Source of the DNA: an uncultured Acidobacteriaceae bacterium
GTDB lineage: Bacteria; Acidobacteriota; Terriglobia; Terriglobales; Acidobacteriaceae
Direction: 5' to 3'
DNA: 64,000 bases
NCBI GenBank assembly: GCA_937879855.1
Contig: CALFMO010000032.1
Location: forward strand, 62,001-126,000
Part shown: one piece after another, positions 19,601-27,874 of the stretch
Position numbering within the stretch: position 1 is the first letter of the stretch
How the letters are laid out: the number at the start of each line of letters is the position of its first letter
Program-made: the position numbers and the translations under genes
The notes under the pieces: model-generated
Database searches by the model: none
What the model was told of the DNA's origin: nothing
The model's input: only the letters and a program-made list of their open reading frames with translations

Positions 19601-20468
19601 GCTGCAAACCCACGTCGAAAAACGGATGAGTCACGGATTACAGATTGGATTCTCTTACACCTATTCGCACGCAACCGATGAACAAAGCGCACTCGGCCTT
19701 TTTTACAACGGCAACAACCCGCAGGATTTGCGCTCCGGTTACGGTCTCTCAGATTTCGACCGCAAACACGTGATGAATTTCACATACACATACGAACTGC
19801 CGAAACTTTTCTCGGAGGCTTCGTTCAAGGGCAGGATTGTCGACGGCTGGGCGATTTCCGGATTGACGGTCATCCAAAGTGGCCAACCTTATAGTGTCGT
19901 CGATTACTCGGGCGCAGTTGGCAGCATATTCTTCGGTGTGAACGATGGCATTACCAATCCCGTCGTTCCTCTCGCTGGCTGTTCTCCAAAACAGGCGCTC
20001 ACCGGGAAATCGGGCGCGATCCCTGGCCAGCCCGCGCTTAATCCCAGCTGTTTCGGCCTGCCGTTGCTAAGTCCCGGCGCCTTGAACGGCGCCATCCCGA
20101 GCAATGATCCCTACGAAACGAATTTCATCGACCATGGCCAGCGAAATATTTTCCGCCAGGCCTGGCAGCGGCGCGCAGACATCTCGTTGTCCAAGACAAC
20201 TCAGATTACCGAGCGCTCCTCTTTGAGATTTACCTTTGACGTGTTTAATCTGACCAACACAGCGAGCTTTGATATCCCGATTGATGACGTCAGCCAGAAC
20301 ATTAATTTTCAGGGCTTTCCCTACGTCGGCCAACCGTCAACAATTCCTCCGTGCGACGCGAGTTTCACGGCTCTGTATGTATGCCCGACACTCAGCGGCC
20401 TAGGCATCACCAACAAGACCATTGGCAGTCCCCGGCAGATTCAGATGTCAATGCGCTTGACTTTTTGA
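16608..20468 (+). CDS. Oar-like TonB-dependent outer membrane receptor
   Basis: ATG 16608 (MAKKMRVGIFLLAVVLEL) gives about 1286 residues with a signal peptide cleaved near LAQQ. A carboxypeptidase-regulatory-like beta domain follows (GGITGTVSDKSGSVLPDTTV, residues about 27-110), then a plug region (IQEFRVNTSMYDAQQGSTSG, SGTNALHGTAYVHRGTDWLN) and a long porin-type barrel, ending in the aromatic terminus QMSMRLTF. This domain order and size are characteristic of the expanded receptor family of Acidobacteriota, thought to import large or complex substrates with TonB energy. The ligand is unknown. No lesion was found along 3.9 kb. The gene stands alone, with about 214 bases upstream. Confidence 0.93.
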   Translation: MAKKMRVGIFLLAVVLELSLTALAQQTLGGITGTVSDKSGSVLPDTTVTIVGDQTQLTRTQKTNENGAYDFVNLPISTYTVTVSHEGFQTEKLPSILVQANRTATLNVSLKVGQVGTTIEVQAAPAMNAVDTTNGYILEEQEIRQVPLPTGSFTGLAILSPGVNAELPNGTGVNAGLGNQPIWANGQRDTSNTFLLNGVDASNLFNGKSTSQVASARVVNNTGIAGAGSTTAEIIQSTAAPYLAIGQALPTPAPETIQEFRVNTSMYDAQQGSTSGAHIDMSTASGTNALHGTAYVHRGTDWLNAAPYFYNQDSNIPNNEKVPQLHRYTAGGSIGGALKKDKLFGFGSYQHIHASDLEIGTSRTAVPADLTNDRSPAALAQIASTNWGTSVNPVVAANPPGGNGTPNIDPVAYALLNYKLPNGQYLFPSANPNFSPTLNFPENVFLTQPAYFISDQAVADLDYLPTTKDTLSLKYYYQHDPSTAPFGLSSFEGFTQRLDAGSQVASITNTQSIRPNFSVSEVFGFIREKIYSTIGQPFTPQQVGINAFGSSVFPGITIVDDLGNFSSLNTNAVFNAGANIGSTAASQSAFTGVFQNRWMPSANAIWNWGKHTLTFGGSFSYTQLNTRDERTNSGMIGFTNFANFLTGSPITYTADGFIATTFLQGDANRYYRSNETGWYLQDKFQARPNLSFSAGIRFDYHGGLKEKNGRIFNFDPSRYSYDAATDTITSNGFIVAGNNPDFPTKGVSDSTLTGRQWGLAPRVGLAWSPREFNDKVVVRAGWGMYYDRGELFAYLSPGFASGVIAGGPFGVNQSPPWVNAQACSAYAYSNCSNLEAPWGTTLGAPPSGNPADLVVPNATAIATGLPLFSFADYNRANKLPYTLNDTLDIQWQPRHDLTVEVGYVGNLGRHEVVPLPFNQAKIASPSNPMRPGTPFEQDYTYGYSIVDAPGSFNPINLPNGQPYQETFEGGNVDLRVPYIGFSSESESYTAAGISAYNALQTHVEKRMSHGLQIGFSYTYSHATDEQSALGLFYNGNNPQDLRSGYGLSDFDRKHVMNFTYTYELPKLFSEASFKGRIVDGWAISGLTVIQSGQPYSVVDYSGAVGSIFFGVNDGITNPVVPLAGCSPKQALTGKSGAIPGQPALNPSCFGLPLLSPGALNGAIPSNDPYETNFIDHGQRNIFRQAWQRRADISLSKTTQITERSSLRFTFDVFNLTNTASFDIPIDDVSQNINFQGFPYVGQPSTIPPCDASFTALYVCPTLSGLGITNKTIGSPRQIQMSMRLTF

Positions 20469-20928
20469 GATCGTGTTGAAACATCGTAGGGGCAGCTCCT
20501 GATTCATCAGGCAAGGCCACGACTGGCTGCCGCCGTATCGACAATCGTCTTGCCGAAGGCCAGTGAAGCTGTGGCGGCTGGCAAAGGATCGCAGCACCTT
20601 GCCAGATGGCGCGAATTGGAAATCGTCTACCAGCGTGCTGTCGGGCTTGAGTGTCTGCGCAAGCACGCCAGAACCGCTAGGAACCAGATCCTTCGATCCG
20701 GGCCACTGGAGGAGCTTCAGAAGAGCTGCCGCACCCTTTGCTTCTTGAGCAACACGAGCGCTAAGAGAAGGGCTGCTCTTTATTTGTCCGTTCTGATAGG
20801 TGGTGGTGTTCGAAGTACGAGTACAAGTTCCTTACACCAACCTCAACCTTGTCGCGTGCCCCTGTCGGCTGTGAGAATTTGAATTTCCTATTGTTTAAGG
20901 GTTGCCCTCCAACGTAGAGACACGGGCT
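20469..20928. other. Intergenic stretch with possible gene remnant
   Basis: On the minus strand a frame without ATG runs from about 20841 to 20448 and includes VAQEAKGAAALLKLLQWPGS and DSTLVDDFQFAPSGK, which looks protein-like and may be the tail of a solute-binding-type protein. It has no start signal. No other feature is supported. Confidence 0.3.
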
Positions 20929-23148
20929 CTAACTGTCACGCTCACCGAGAAATTGCTGAAGGAGTGCTTCCCGGCCCTGGGAATCGAGGCTGCGCTTCAA
21001 TTCTTCCAGGGCCAAGGCGACAACGTGATAGTGATGGAGTCCGGCGTAGCGGGGGTCAGAGGTGATGTCGAGCCAGATCTTATGGAGCTGTTCCACGTCT
21101 CTGGGACGAAGGCGGGGCTCGTGAGGACCGAGGGGATATTCGTGACGGCGCCCATCGGAGCCGATGATTTCCATGACCAGCCGGGGCTTAGGTTCTGGAA
21201 GGCGTTCCCAGGCGTCCCCGGTTTGTTTGGCTTGTTCGTCGGCGGTGAGTTTCGTCGACAGACCAGAGACTACCCGGGAAGACTCGAGGCGCTGGGCGGT
21301 CAGCAGAATGGCGTCAAAAACATCGGTGCCAGGAACCACCAACAGGGAGACACGCTTGCCTTGCTTCTCGGCGAGGGAAACTACTTTTGAAAAGAGTTCC
21401 TGCTCGTAGATGTCAAAGACGTCCCGGGCTTCATAGCTGGTGCTGCCGGCAAACGAATGGCGGCCCGGAGAAAGGCGCGCGCTTAGAACAGCCACATCCT
21501 GATAGGTGGTGTTCGTGCGGCTCAAGACTTCGCGCAGATGATGCAGGCGGTTCGGATCGCGCACAGTTACCAGAATATTCCCGGAACGGACGCCGACCAG
21601 CGCATAGTCGAGCTCCGGGTTGTCGAAGACGCGGAACTGCTCCAGCGATTCGGCTTCGCCGGATTGTTCGCGCCTGGCATAGCGCTCCGACACGGTGAGG
21701 ATGCAATAGAAGACTCCACTAAAGACCACCCCGGCGATGGTCGCCTCCTTCTTGGTGACCAGATTGGCAATCGCGATCAGGAACAAGAGGCCTGTGATCA
21801 GGGCAAGTCCGATGGGTATCTCGCGCTTCCCAATCTTGAGGTTCCCGGGAACTTTCCATTCGCGATGTTCAGCGTACTTGTAGCGCAAGATGAGAACGGC
21901 GAGCCCGTTGAAGGAAAAGCTCCACACGACGCCGAATGCGTACAGCGCGGCCAAGACGTAGAAGTTGCCACGACTGAGAACGATCGTCAGTACCTGGAGC
22001 AAAGCTATGAGATTGATGGTGCGGTAAGTGGTGCCATATTTCCTGTGAGGACGCTGAAACCAGGAAGTGAGGACGCGCGTTTCGCAGAGCCGGTTCAGCA
22101 CGCCATTGGCCCCCAGGATGGCGGTGTTTGCCGCGCCGGAAAGAATCAGAACACCTACGAGTACAACGAAGGCATGGAAGAGCAGCTTCGCCAGGGTCGG
22201 TCCAACCAGGTACATGGACAGACCACCGATGAGGTTCGCGAAGAAGGTCGGGCGAATTGTATCCGGGATGATCATCACCGCCATAAATGAAACAAACGAT
22301 GTGAAGACGAGGCTATAGACGAAGATGACTAGGCCGGCACGCTGGAGGTTCAGTAACTTAGGACTTTCAATCTCGCGGTTGACCTGGGCCAGAGTCTCTT
22401 CACCACTCATCGCGAGCACGGAATGGCCCATCCCGACCAAGGCCACAATCCACATGATGTGGCTGAAGCGGCTGCCGGTAAGCCAGCCGAGAAACTCGTG
22501 ATCCAGTTTCATGTTCTCGAGGCTGGGCAAGGGCGGCAGCGAGGCATGGATTTTGAGGACCGTCACCGCGCACCAGACGATCAGGATGATGACCATCACG
22601 GTCGTGACTTTCATGATCCAGAGAGCTTTGTCGCTGGACTCGTGAATTCCCTCGATGTTCTTCCACCAGAAATAAAGAATGGCGAGAATGCCGAACGTCG
22701 CCGCGAAATGATTCGCGTTGAAGTGGAGAGGGTGTTTCAGGTAGTGGAGCGCCGCCTCTTCGATGAAACCTGCCAGGTACTGCCCGGCTGTCACCGCACT
22801 GATGGGACCCGTCAGGATGTAGTCAAACAACAGGGCTGACACAGACAATTTTGCGAGGGTGTCGCCCATGGCCTGCCGAACCACTCGGTAAACGCCGCCG
22901 CGCACAAACATGCTGCTGGCCTCGATGTAGACGGCGCGGACGGCGTAGCTGAACAGCATGACGGCAAGAATGAACCAGGGGGCACTTTTGCCGATGACTT
23001 TCTCGGCATCGCCCCCTGCGTAGTAAGCGGAGGAGGCGAGATCGGCAAGCACGATGGCAGCGGCTCGCCAGAAGGAGATGAAGCTAAGCATCACCGTCGT
23101 GGCGATGAACACCGGAACGGGGGGACGCCTGGGTTGCAGTTGGGGCAC
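20929..23148 (-). CDS. APC superfamily permease with long cytoplasmic C-terminal domain
   Basis: GTG 23148 with GAGG upstream gives 739 residues. Residues about 10-480 contain about 12 membrane helices (FIATTVMLSFISFWRAAAIV, GGVYRVVRQAMGDTLAKLSV, SGEETLAQVNREIESPK), an APC-type transporter. Residues about 500-739 are soluble (DYALVGVRSGNILVTVRDPN, EKQGKRVSLLVVPGTDVFDA) and resemble a universal-stress-like regulatory tail. It lies downstream of glnB/glnK-like and amtB genes on the same strand, with a 232-base gap, which hints at nitrogen-related uptake; the substrate is not known. The N-terminus lacks the usual long leader, but the start is supported. Confidence 0.85.
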   Translation of the reverse strand: MPQLQPRRPPVPVFIATTVMLSFISFWRAAAIVLADLASSAYYAGGDAEKVIGKSAPWFILAVMLFSYAVRAVYIEASSMFVRGGVYRVVRQAMGDTLAKLSVSALLFDYILTGPISAVTAGQYLAGFIEEAALHYLKHPLHFNANHFAATFGILAILYFWWKNIEGIHESSDKALWIMKVTTVMVIILIVWCAVTVLKIHASLPPLPSLENMKLDHEFLGWLTGSRFSHIMWIVALVGMGHSVLAMSGEETLAQVNREIESPKLLNLQRAGLVIFVYSLVFTSFVSFMAVMIIPDTIRPTFFANLIGGLSMYLVGPTLAKLLFHAFVVLVGVLILSGAANTAILGANGVLNRLCETRVLTSWFQRPHRKYGTTYRTINLIALLQVLTIVLSRGNFYVLAALYAFGVVWSFSFNGLAVLILRYKYAEHREWKVPGNLKIGKREIPIGLALITGLLFLIAIANLVTKKEATIAGVVFSGVFYCILTVSERYARREQSGEAESLEQFRVFDNPELDYALVGVRSGNILVTVRDPNRLHHLREVLSRTNTTYQDVAVLSARLSPGRHSFAGSTSYEARDVFDIYEQELFSKVVSLAEKQGKRVSLLVVPGTDVFDAILLTAQRLESSRVVSGLSTKLTADEQAKQTGDAWERLPEPKPRLVMEIIGSDGRRHEYPLGPHEPRLRPRDVEQLHKIWLDITSDPRYAGLHHYHVVALALEELKRSLDSQGREALLQQFLGERDS

Positions 23149-23380
23149 TATAGCCTCAGGTTATCTTCTTCCTTCCGACGTTGAGCCTCACTCATGCGCA
23201 GAGCTGCAAAGGCTCGCTTCTAGCCGCGCTGATTGGCCGCGTTCTTGAATGCCGACTTTCAGCCCGGAGGGATCGTCGGACATCGAGACTATCCGTGATA
23301 CGACAACGCGGGTAGGATCGGGAGTCCAGCGTCTGCCGATGATGGCGGAAGCTGGATGTCCCGGAGTCCGGCTGCGTGAA

Positions 23381-23719
23381 TCAGAGTGCAGCCGCCCCGC
23401 GTTCCTGATTGCGAATGCGAACGGCTTCATCCACCTTCCAGAGGAAGATTTTGCCGTCGCCAATTTTGCCCGTAGACGCTGTCTTGACGATGGCTTCGAT
23501 TACGGTATCGACGAGTTTATCATCCAACACGAGCTCCAACTTTACTTTGGGCAGGAGATCGGTTTCGTATTCCCGGCCCCGATAGGTCTCGGTATGTCCT
23601 TTTTGCCGTCCGTGGCCGCGGACCTCCGAGACCGTCATACCGTCGACACCAAGTTCGATGAGAGCATCCTTGACCTGCTCAAACCGGTTGGGCTGCACGA
23701 TCGCTTCGAGTTTCGTCAT
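23381..23719 (-). CDS. glnK: PII nitrogen regulatory protein (GlnB/GlnK family)
   Basis: This 112-residue protein has full PII length. It begins MTKLEAIVQPNRFEQVKDAL; the T-loop reads YRGREYETDLLPK, with the Tyr that can be uridylylated in proteobacteria; the B-loop TGKIGDGKIF binds ATP. PII proteins sense 2-oxoglutarate and ATP/ADP and block AmtB when nitrogen is plentiful. The gene lies 84 bases after amtB on the same strand, the usual amtB-glnK pairing, which favours GlnK over GlnB. A GAGGACAAAGG ribosome site precedes the ATG. Confidence 0.93.
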   Translation of the reverse strand: MTKLEAIVQPNRFEQVKDALIELGVDGMTVSEVRGHGRQKGHTETYRGREYETDLLPKVKLELVLDDKLVDTVIEAIVKTASTGKIGDGKIFLWKVDEAVRIRNQERGAAAL

Positions 23720-23753
23720 CCTTTGTCCTCACTTTGAATGCAGATTCGTTATG

Positions 23754-23781
23754 CGGGAGGCAGACCATGGTCTACCTCCCG
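23754..23781. promoter_or_regulatory. Near-perfect palindrome between amtB and glnK
   Basis: CGGGAGG, one base, AGACC, AT, GGTCT, one base, CCTCCCG: a 28-base hairpin with one mismatch, lying in the 84-base amtB-glnK gap. There is no T-run after it, so it is more likely an RNA-processing or stability element, or a protein-binding dyad, than a terminator. Confidence 0.45.
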
Positions 23782-23803
23782 TCAATCGACTCCAGTCATT
23801 TCC

Positions 23804-25432
23804 TCAACTGGCAACGTGCGATAGCGGTTTTGCAGTTGCCAGGCTCGCTTTGGCTGGAGCCGCAGGAAGTTCCTGGGTCATCCCGCTCGGCGCACCTAGC
23901 GCCGAGATGACATACTCTGGATAAGCCGAAATGCCGTGCTCGTGCAGATCCATACCGTAGGTCTCCATTTCCGCCGGCAAGCGCAACATCCCGATTGCGT
24001 TGACCGCAAGCATCACCACCATGGCGACAGCGAATGTGGCGATGGTTATGGAAGCGCTGCCGATGATCTGGGCTTTGAGCACCTGCAGCCCGCCGCCGTA
24101 GAACAGGCCGGTTAACGGCGCTGAGTTGTCAGGACTGATCGGACCCGTCGCTCCATATTTCCCGCAAGCGAAAAGACCGAGCGATAGCGTTCCCCAGATG
24201 CCGCAAAAGCCATGTACCGGAACCGCGCCGATGGGATCATCAATTCGCAGCCATTCCAGCAGTTCAACTCCCAGAATGACCAGTACTCCGGCGATGCCGC
24301 CGAGCAGCACTGAGCCTGTCGGGCTGACCCAGTAGCACGGGCAAGTAATCGCAACCAGGCCGGCCAGAAATCCATTTGTGGTGAAGCTGGCATCCCACTT
24401 CTTGGTTATGAAGTAGCCGTAGATGATCGAAGTGAGACCCGCAGCGCAAGCAGCGAGAGTTGTGTTGGTGGCCACTCGGCCGATGCCGACAAAATCCATG
24501 GCCGAGAGCGTGCTTCCGGGATTGAACCCGTACCAGCCGAACCAAAGAATAAGTCCACCACTGACGGCGATAGTCAAGTCGTGCGGCAACATCGGTCCGC
24601 CTCCGTCGCGCTTGAATCTGCGGCCTAGCCGCGGACCAAGGACAATGGCGCCGGCCAACGCGATAAATCCTCCGATGGTGTGGACAACCGTTGAACCCGC
24701 GAAATCGTGGAAGCCCATGCCCAACGAAGGGAAAACATTCCCGGCGCTGCCCATGTTCGCCAGCCAGCCGTCTGGTCCCCAAGCCCAATGTCCGATGATC
24801 GGGTAGATAAAGCCGGTGACGCAGATGCTGTAAAGCAAGTCACCGACAAAGCCGGTTCGGCCGATCATCGCGCCCGAAGTAATCGTCGAGCACGTATCAG
24901 CGAAAGCGAACTGGAAGATCCAGACCGCCAGGAATGCCACTCCGGTAGTTTCATAGGTCGCTGGCGCGTTTTGCAGAAAGAACCAGTGATAGCCGATGAA
25001 CCCGTTGCCGTGAGCAAACATGAACGCAAAACCGACGGCGTAGAACAGAATGCCGCAAAGACATGTATCCACTACGCATTCCACCAGTACGTTCACAGTC
25101 TCCCGGGAACGACAGAAACCAGCTTCCAGCATGGTGAAACCGACTTGCATGCCGAAAACCAGAAACGCAGCCACCAAGGTCCAGGCGGTGTTGACCGGAT
25201 TCACCACGTCGGCAGCTTTTACTTCCGGAGCGGCAGTTTGTGCGTACACATGGGTAAAGAAAACTCCCGAGACGATCGCAATGATCATCAAGACCATGGC
25301 GATGCCTAGCATCTTGCCGCCCAGAAGCAAAGCTCCGTAACGGCGCCACTCGGGGTCGCGCAGGCGCAAGGCCAGGCGGGATAATTTCTGAGATAGAGTC
25401 AATTTCCTTCTTTCTTTGGCAATGACAGACAT
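23804..25432 (-). CDS. amtB: Ammonium transporter AmtB
   Basis: The 542-residue protein follows AAGGAG (seven-base spacing). A 60-residue basic and hydrophobic N-terminal leader (MSVIAKERRKLTLSQKLSRL) precedes the family core. Core signatures are NTAWTLVAAFLVFGMQVGFT, GFHDFAGSTVVH and PVHGFCGIWGTLSLGL, the last two containing the pore twin His. It is an 11-helix inner membrane channel for ammonium, gated by the PII protein encoded next. The C-terminal PII-contact tail (MDLHEHGISAYPEY) is present, then a short Ala/Pro-rich extension. A sigma-54-like sequence lies about 80 bases upstream. Confidence 0.95.
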   Translation of the reverse strand: MSVIAKERRKLTLSQKLSRLALRLRDPEWRRYGALLLGGKMLGIAMVLMIIAIVSGVFFTHVYAQTAAPEVKAADVVNPVNTAWTLVAAFLVFGMQVGFTMLEAGFCRSRETVNVLVECVVDTCLCGILFYAVGFAFMFAHGNGFIGYHWFFLQNAPATYETTGVAFLAVWIFQFAFADTCSTITSGAMIGRTGFVGDLLYSICVTGFIYPIIGHWAWGPDGWLANMGSAGNVFPSLGMGFHDFAGSTVVHTIGGFIALAGAIVLGPRLGRRFKRDGGGPMLPHDLTIAVSGGLILWFGWYGFNPGSTLSAMDFVGIGRVATNTTLAACAAGLTSIIYGYFITKKWDASFTTNGFLAGLVAITCPCYWVSPTGSVLLGGIAGVLVILGVELLEWLRIDDPIGAVPVHGFCGIWGTLSLGLFACGKYGATGPISPDNSAPLTGLFYGGGLQVLKAQIIGSASITIATFAVAMVVMLAVNAIGMLRLPAEMETYGMDLHEHGISAYPEYVISALGAPSGMTQELPAAPAKASLATAKPLSHVAS

Positions 25433-25513
25433 GTCACAGCTCCTTGTCGTGAGTTTTTGATTTGCTTCAGCTTCCGACTACTCGGCGTCGCGGCCGTTCA
25501 AATAAGATCGATT

Positions 25514-25529
25514 TGCAAAATTCGTGCTC
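25514..25529 (-). promoter_or_regulatory. Weak sigma-54-like promoter upstream of amtB
   Basis: On the minus strand GAGCACGAATTTTGCA matches 14 of 16 positions of TGGCACG-N4-TTGCA, but the nearly invariant -24 GG reads AG. A start near 25502 would give a 70-base leader for amtB. It overlaps the end of the upstream coding region. Tentative. Confidence 0.25.
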
Positions 25530-25537
25530 CATTTCTT

Positions 25538-26002
25538 TCATGAACTCCCGGTGCATCCCTCCGAGTGGAACGTTCCCAAGACTCCGTCGGTCAGCCAGAA
25601 CCTCAGGCCGCACAGTTTCGCCCGCATGGCAAGCGAGCAGACATTGGCGGCCGCTTGGTCTTCTCGCGTCACTGTACCGGTAATGATCAGTTCGGCGTGC
25701 TCGCCTTCTGCTTGCCGGTAGACTCGGAACACAGCTTTCGATAATGAAGGAATGGCATAGAACAGAAGGTTTCGCACAGCCAACGAATCTTCCAATGCCT
25801 GCAGGGAAGCGTGGTGCTCGCCCACGCCGGGCGGCAAATAGGCATCCCAGGGATCGGGAGGCCGGGCCATCCATTCGCACTCTGCTTCGTCGCCACGCAA
25901 CTCCAGTCGCAGGAGCTTGAGGGACGCGCGCGATAGTTCCCCAAAGCGCAGCTGGCGGTGCAAGTTCCGGACGAAATCGGCGGCCTCCCATAGCGGCTTC
26001 AT
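25538..26002 (-). CDS. Conserved-looking hypothetical protein upstream of amtB
   Basis: The open frame extends further upstream, but the protein-like part starts at ATG 26002 (MKPLWEAADFVRNLHRQLRF) and gives 154 residues. It continues GELSRASLKLLRLELRGDEA, PPDPWDAYLPPGVGEHHASL and VFRVYRQAEGEHAELIITGT. It is soluble, without signal peptide or membrane helix, and I do not recognise the family. Its place between the ANTAR regulator and amtB, all on one strand, suggests involvement in nitrogen response, but this is position only. Confidence 0.55.
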   Translation of the reverse strand: MKPLWEAADFVRNLHRQLRFGELSRASLKLLRLELRGDEAECEWMARPPDPWDAYLPPGVGEHHASLQALEDSLAVRNLLFYAIPSLSKAVFRVYRQAEGEHAELIITGTVTREDQAAANVCSLAMRAKLCGLRFWLTDGVLGTFHSEGCTGSS

Positions 26003-26387
26003 CACTTTCCGGTCTCCCTCGGGCTCCGTGGTAACGAAACTGAAAGCACTACTTGTCTCCAGTCGACAGGCGGGCCGTGCTCGTAGGCAGCGTCCAGGCT
26101 GCGGGAGTACATGCGTCCACGGAGGACGATGGCCTCTGCGAACACATCCCAGCCCGCACAGCCGTCCAGCGGGCCAGCGGGCCGTTAGAAAATCACAATT
26201 TCTATGTTGGATCGGCACGGCGTCGTGCCAAAGAATCGCCTCTTGTCGGCGTCGAAAGAGGGAAGAACCTCTGCTACTCAAATTCAGCTTACGGCTGAAT
26301 CTTGCTTGTTCGTACTTACAAAGTCAAATTCAAACTTTTCATCGTCGGCATCGGCTAAGTCTTCGGCCAGATGTTTCCTCCGTACAC
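26003..26387 (-). promoter_or_regulatory. Structured leader between ANTAR gene and amtB block
   Basis: This 385-base gap, read on the minus strand, holds a row of hairpins: ATTCAGC-CGTAA-GCTGAAT (about 26281-26299), CCTCTT...AAGAGG (about 26240-26262), GGCACG-ACGC-CGTGCC (about 26214-26229), AGAAAT-TGTG-ATTTCT (about 26188-26203) and a direct repeat GGCCCGCT/GGCCCGCT. ANTAR proteins bind paired hairpins with six-base loops to stop terminator formation; none here is an exact ANTAR target, though GGCAC-GACGCC-GTGCC can be drawn with a six-base loop. No gene is supported within it. Confidence 0.4.
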
Positions 26388-27158
26388 TTATAACCATCTT
26401 TGTTTGACCGCATGACTGAGCGTCACCGCTTCTGCGATGTCCTTCATGGACTTGCGCCGGTGCTGACTCTGCCGCTGCAGCATGAGGTACGCCTCCGCCT
26501 CGCTGATCTTCAGATCGCGCTGCAGGATGCCCTTGGCGCGCTCAACCAGCTTTCTCACTTCCAGACGATCCGCCAGTTGTGATTTTTCTTTCTCCAGGCG
26601 CGCCATCTCGATCTCAGCCCCCACCAGAAAACCAACGGTCGAAACCAAACTGATCTCGCGTTCTGTGTAATCATGCGTAGCGATGTTCTGCAGGTTGATG
26701 ACGCCCACAACCCGTCCGCGGCTCAACAAGGGAACCGACAAAAAGGCTTCGAAGCGATCCTCGGGTAGTTCGTTGAAGAGCCGAAAACGCGGGTCCAATG
26801 CGGCATCCTGGGCAATTACAACTGGCTTCTGATGCTTGGCGACCCAACCCGTAATACCCTGCCCGAGCTTCAGCTTCAACTTACCAACGGCTTCCGGATG
26901 GGAGTTCTTCGAGGCCCGCAACACCAACTCGTCTCCTTCCAAGAGGTACACGAAGCATGAGTCACACTTGACCAGGGCGGTGGCAAAATCAACGACCTCG
27001 TTCAGTATGTCGTCAAAATCCACCTCCGCGGCCATTCGACTGGCGATGCCATGCAGAAAAACCACGTCAGCGCCGTGCCCCGTTCCGCCATTGGATGGAA
27101 CAGCGCGAACCGGCGAAGGTGACCCACTGCGTACCGAACATTCTCCCGAAGTATTCAT
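26388..27158 (-). CDS. GAF-ANTAR transcription antiterminator
   Basis: Starting at ATG 27158 (MNTSGECSVRSGS) the product has 256 residues. A GAF sensor domain spans about 40-190 (DILNEVVDFATALVKCDSCF, GQGITGWVAKHQKPVVIAQD, FLSVPLLSRGRVVGVINLQN). An ANTAR RNA-binding domain ends it (RLEVRKLVERAKGILQRDLK, ISEAEAYLMLQRQSQHRRKS). ANTAR proteins prevent premature termination by holding leader RNA hairpins, and commonly control nitrogen genes. Being upstream of amtB-glnK and followed by a structured leader fits that role. The GAF ligand is unknown. Confidence 0.88.
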   Translation of the reverse strand: MNTSGECSVRSGSPSPVRAVPSNGGTGHGADVVFLHGIASRMAAEVDFDDILNEVVDFATALVKCDSCFVYLLEGDELVLRASKNSHPEAVGKLKLKLGQGITGWVAKHQKPVVIAQDAALDPRFRLFNELPEDRFEAFLSVPLLSRGRVVGVINLQNIATHDYTEREISLVSTVGFLVGAEIEMARLEKEKSQLADRLEVRKLVERAKGILQRDLKISEAEAYLMLQRQSQHRRKSMKDIAEAVTLSHAVKQRWL

Positions 27159-27250
27159 GCTGCCCACCCTAGCCACTCGCTGGCGGAAACACAATTATCC
27201 TTTGGTATTGAAGGCTATGAAAAAAATTGATTCAACAGATCAGGAGGAAA

Positions 27251-27874
27251 CTATCTGCGCTCGCGGGGCTTGAGCTTGTCTGACATTCTGACCAACTCGG
27301 CCAAAGAACTGGCTTCCATCTTTTGCATCACGTGACTGCGATGAGCCTTCACCGTCACTTCGCTCAAGCCAAGCTGGGCACCGATTTCCTTGTTGATGAG
27401 TCCGGTGACTACCAAGTCCATGACTTCTCGTTCGCGCGATGTGAGCTGATCGACTCGCGCTTGCAAAACGGCGATCTCGGCTTGCTCGTCCCGACGAATG
27501 CGATCCCGATCAAGTCCCTGACGAACCGCTGCCAGAAGGTCTTCTTTCTGGAACGGCTTCATCAGAAACTCGATGGCTCCCGCCTTCATCGCGCGCGAGG
27601 TCATGGGGACATCGCCGTGTGCAGTAATAAAGATGACGGGAATGGACACATTTGCTTTTGCGAGCTGCTCCTGGAATTCGAGGCCGCCGACGCCGGGAAG
27701 CCTCACGTCGAGCACCAGGCAACTTGGAGCGCTGGGACGCGGCGCCTTCCAGAACGCTTCCGTTGAGTCAAACACTTTGGCCCGCAGACCGACTGATTCG
27801 AGTAGGTTGCTGATGGCATCGCGAACTGAGGCGTCGTCGTCGACAACGAAGATGGTGGGCCGGGCGTCAGCCAT
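27251..27874 (-). CDS. FixJ-type response regulator (REC-LuxR HTH)
   Basis: ATG 27874 (MADARPTIFVVDDDASVR) gives 207 residues and overlaps the kinase stop by eight bases. The receiver has the acidic pair VVDDD, phospho-acceptor Asp in CLVLDVRLPGVGG, Thr in VIFITAHGD and Lys in FLMKPF. A LuxR-type helix-turn-helix follows (LTSREREVMDLVVTGLINKE, LSEVTVKAHRSHVMQKM). It is a DNA-binding activator phosphorylated by the kinase encoded just upstream. Targets are not apparent; adjacency to the nitrogen block may be coincidental. Confidence 0.92.
   Translation of the reverse strand: MADARPTIFVVDDDASVRDAISNLLESVGLRAKVFDSTEAFWKAPRPSAPSCLVLDVRLPGVGGLEFQEQLAKANVSIPVIFITAHGDVPMTSRAMKAGAIEFLMKPFQKEDLLAAVRQGLDRDRIRRDEQAEIAVLQARVDQLTSREREVMDLVVTGLINKEIGAQLGLSEVTVKAHRSHVMQKMEASSLAELVRMSDKLKPRERR

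Noticed and set aside
26161..26225. Sigma-54 promoter at TTGGCACGACGCCGTGCC
   Set aside because: The spacing between GG and GC is eleven bases where ten are needed, and the sequence is better explained as a hairpin.
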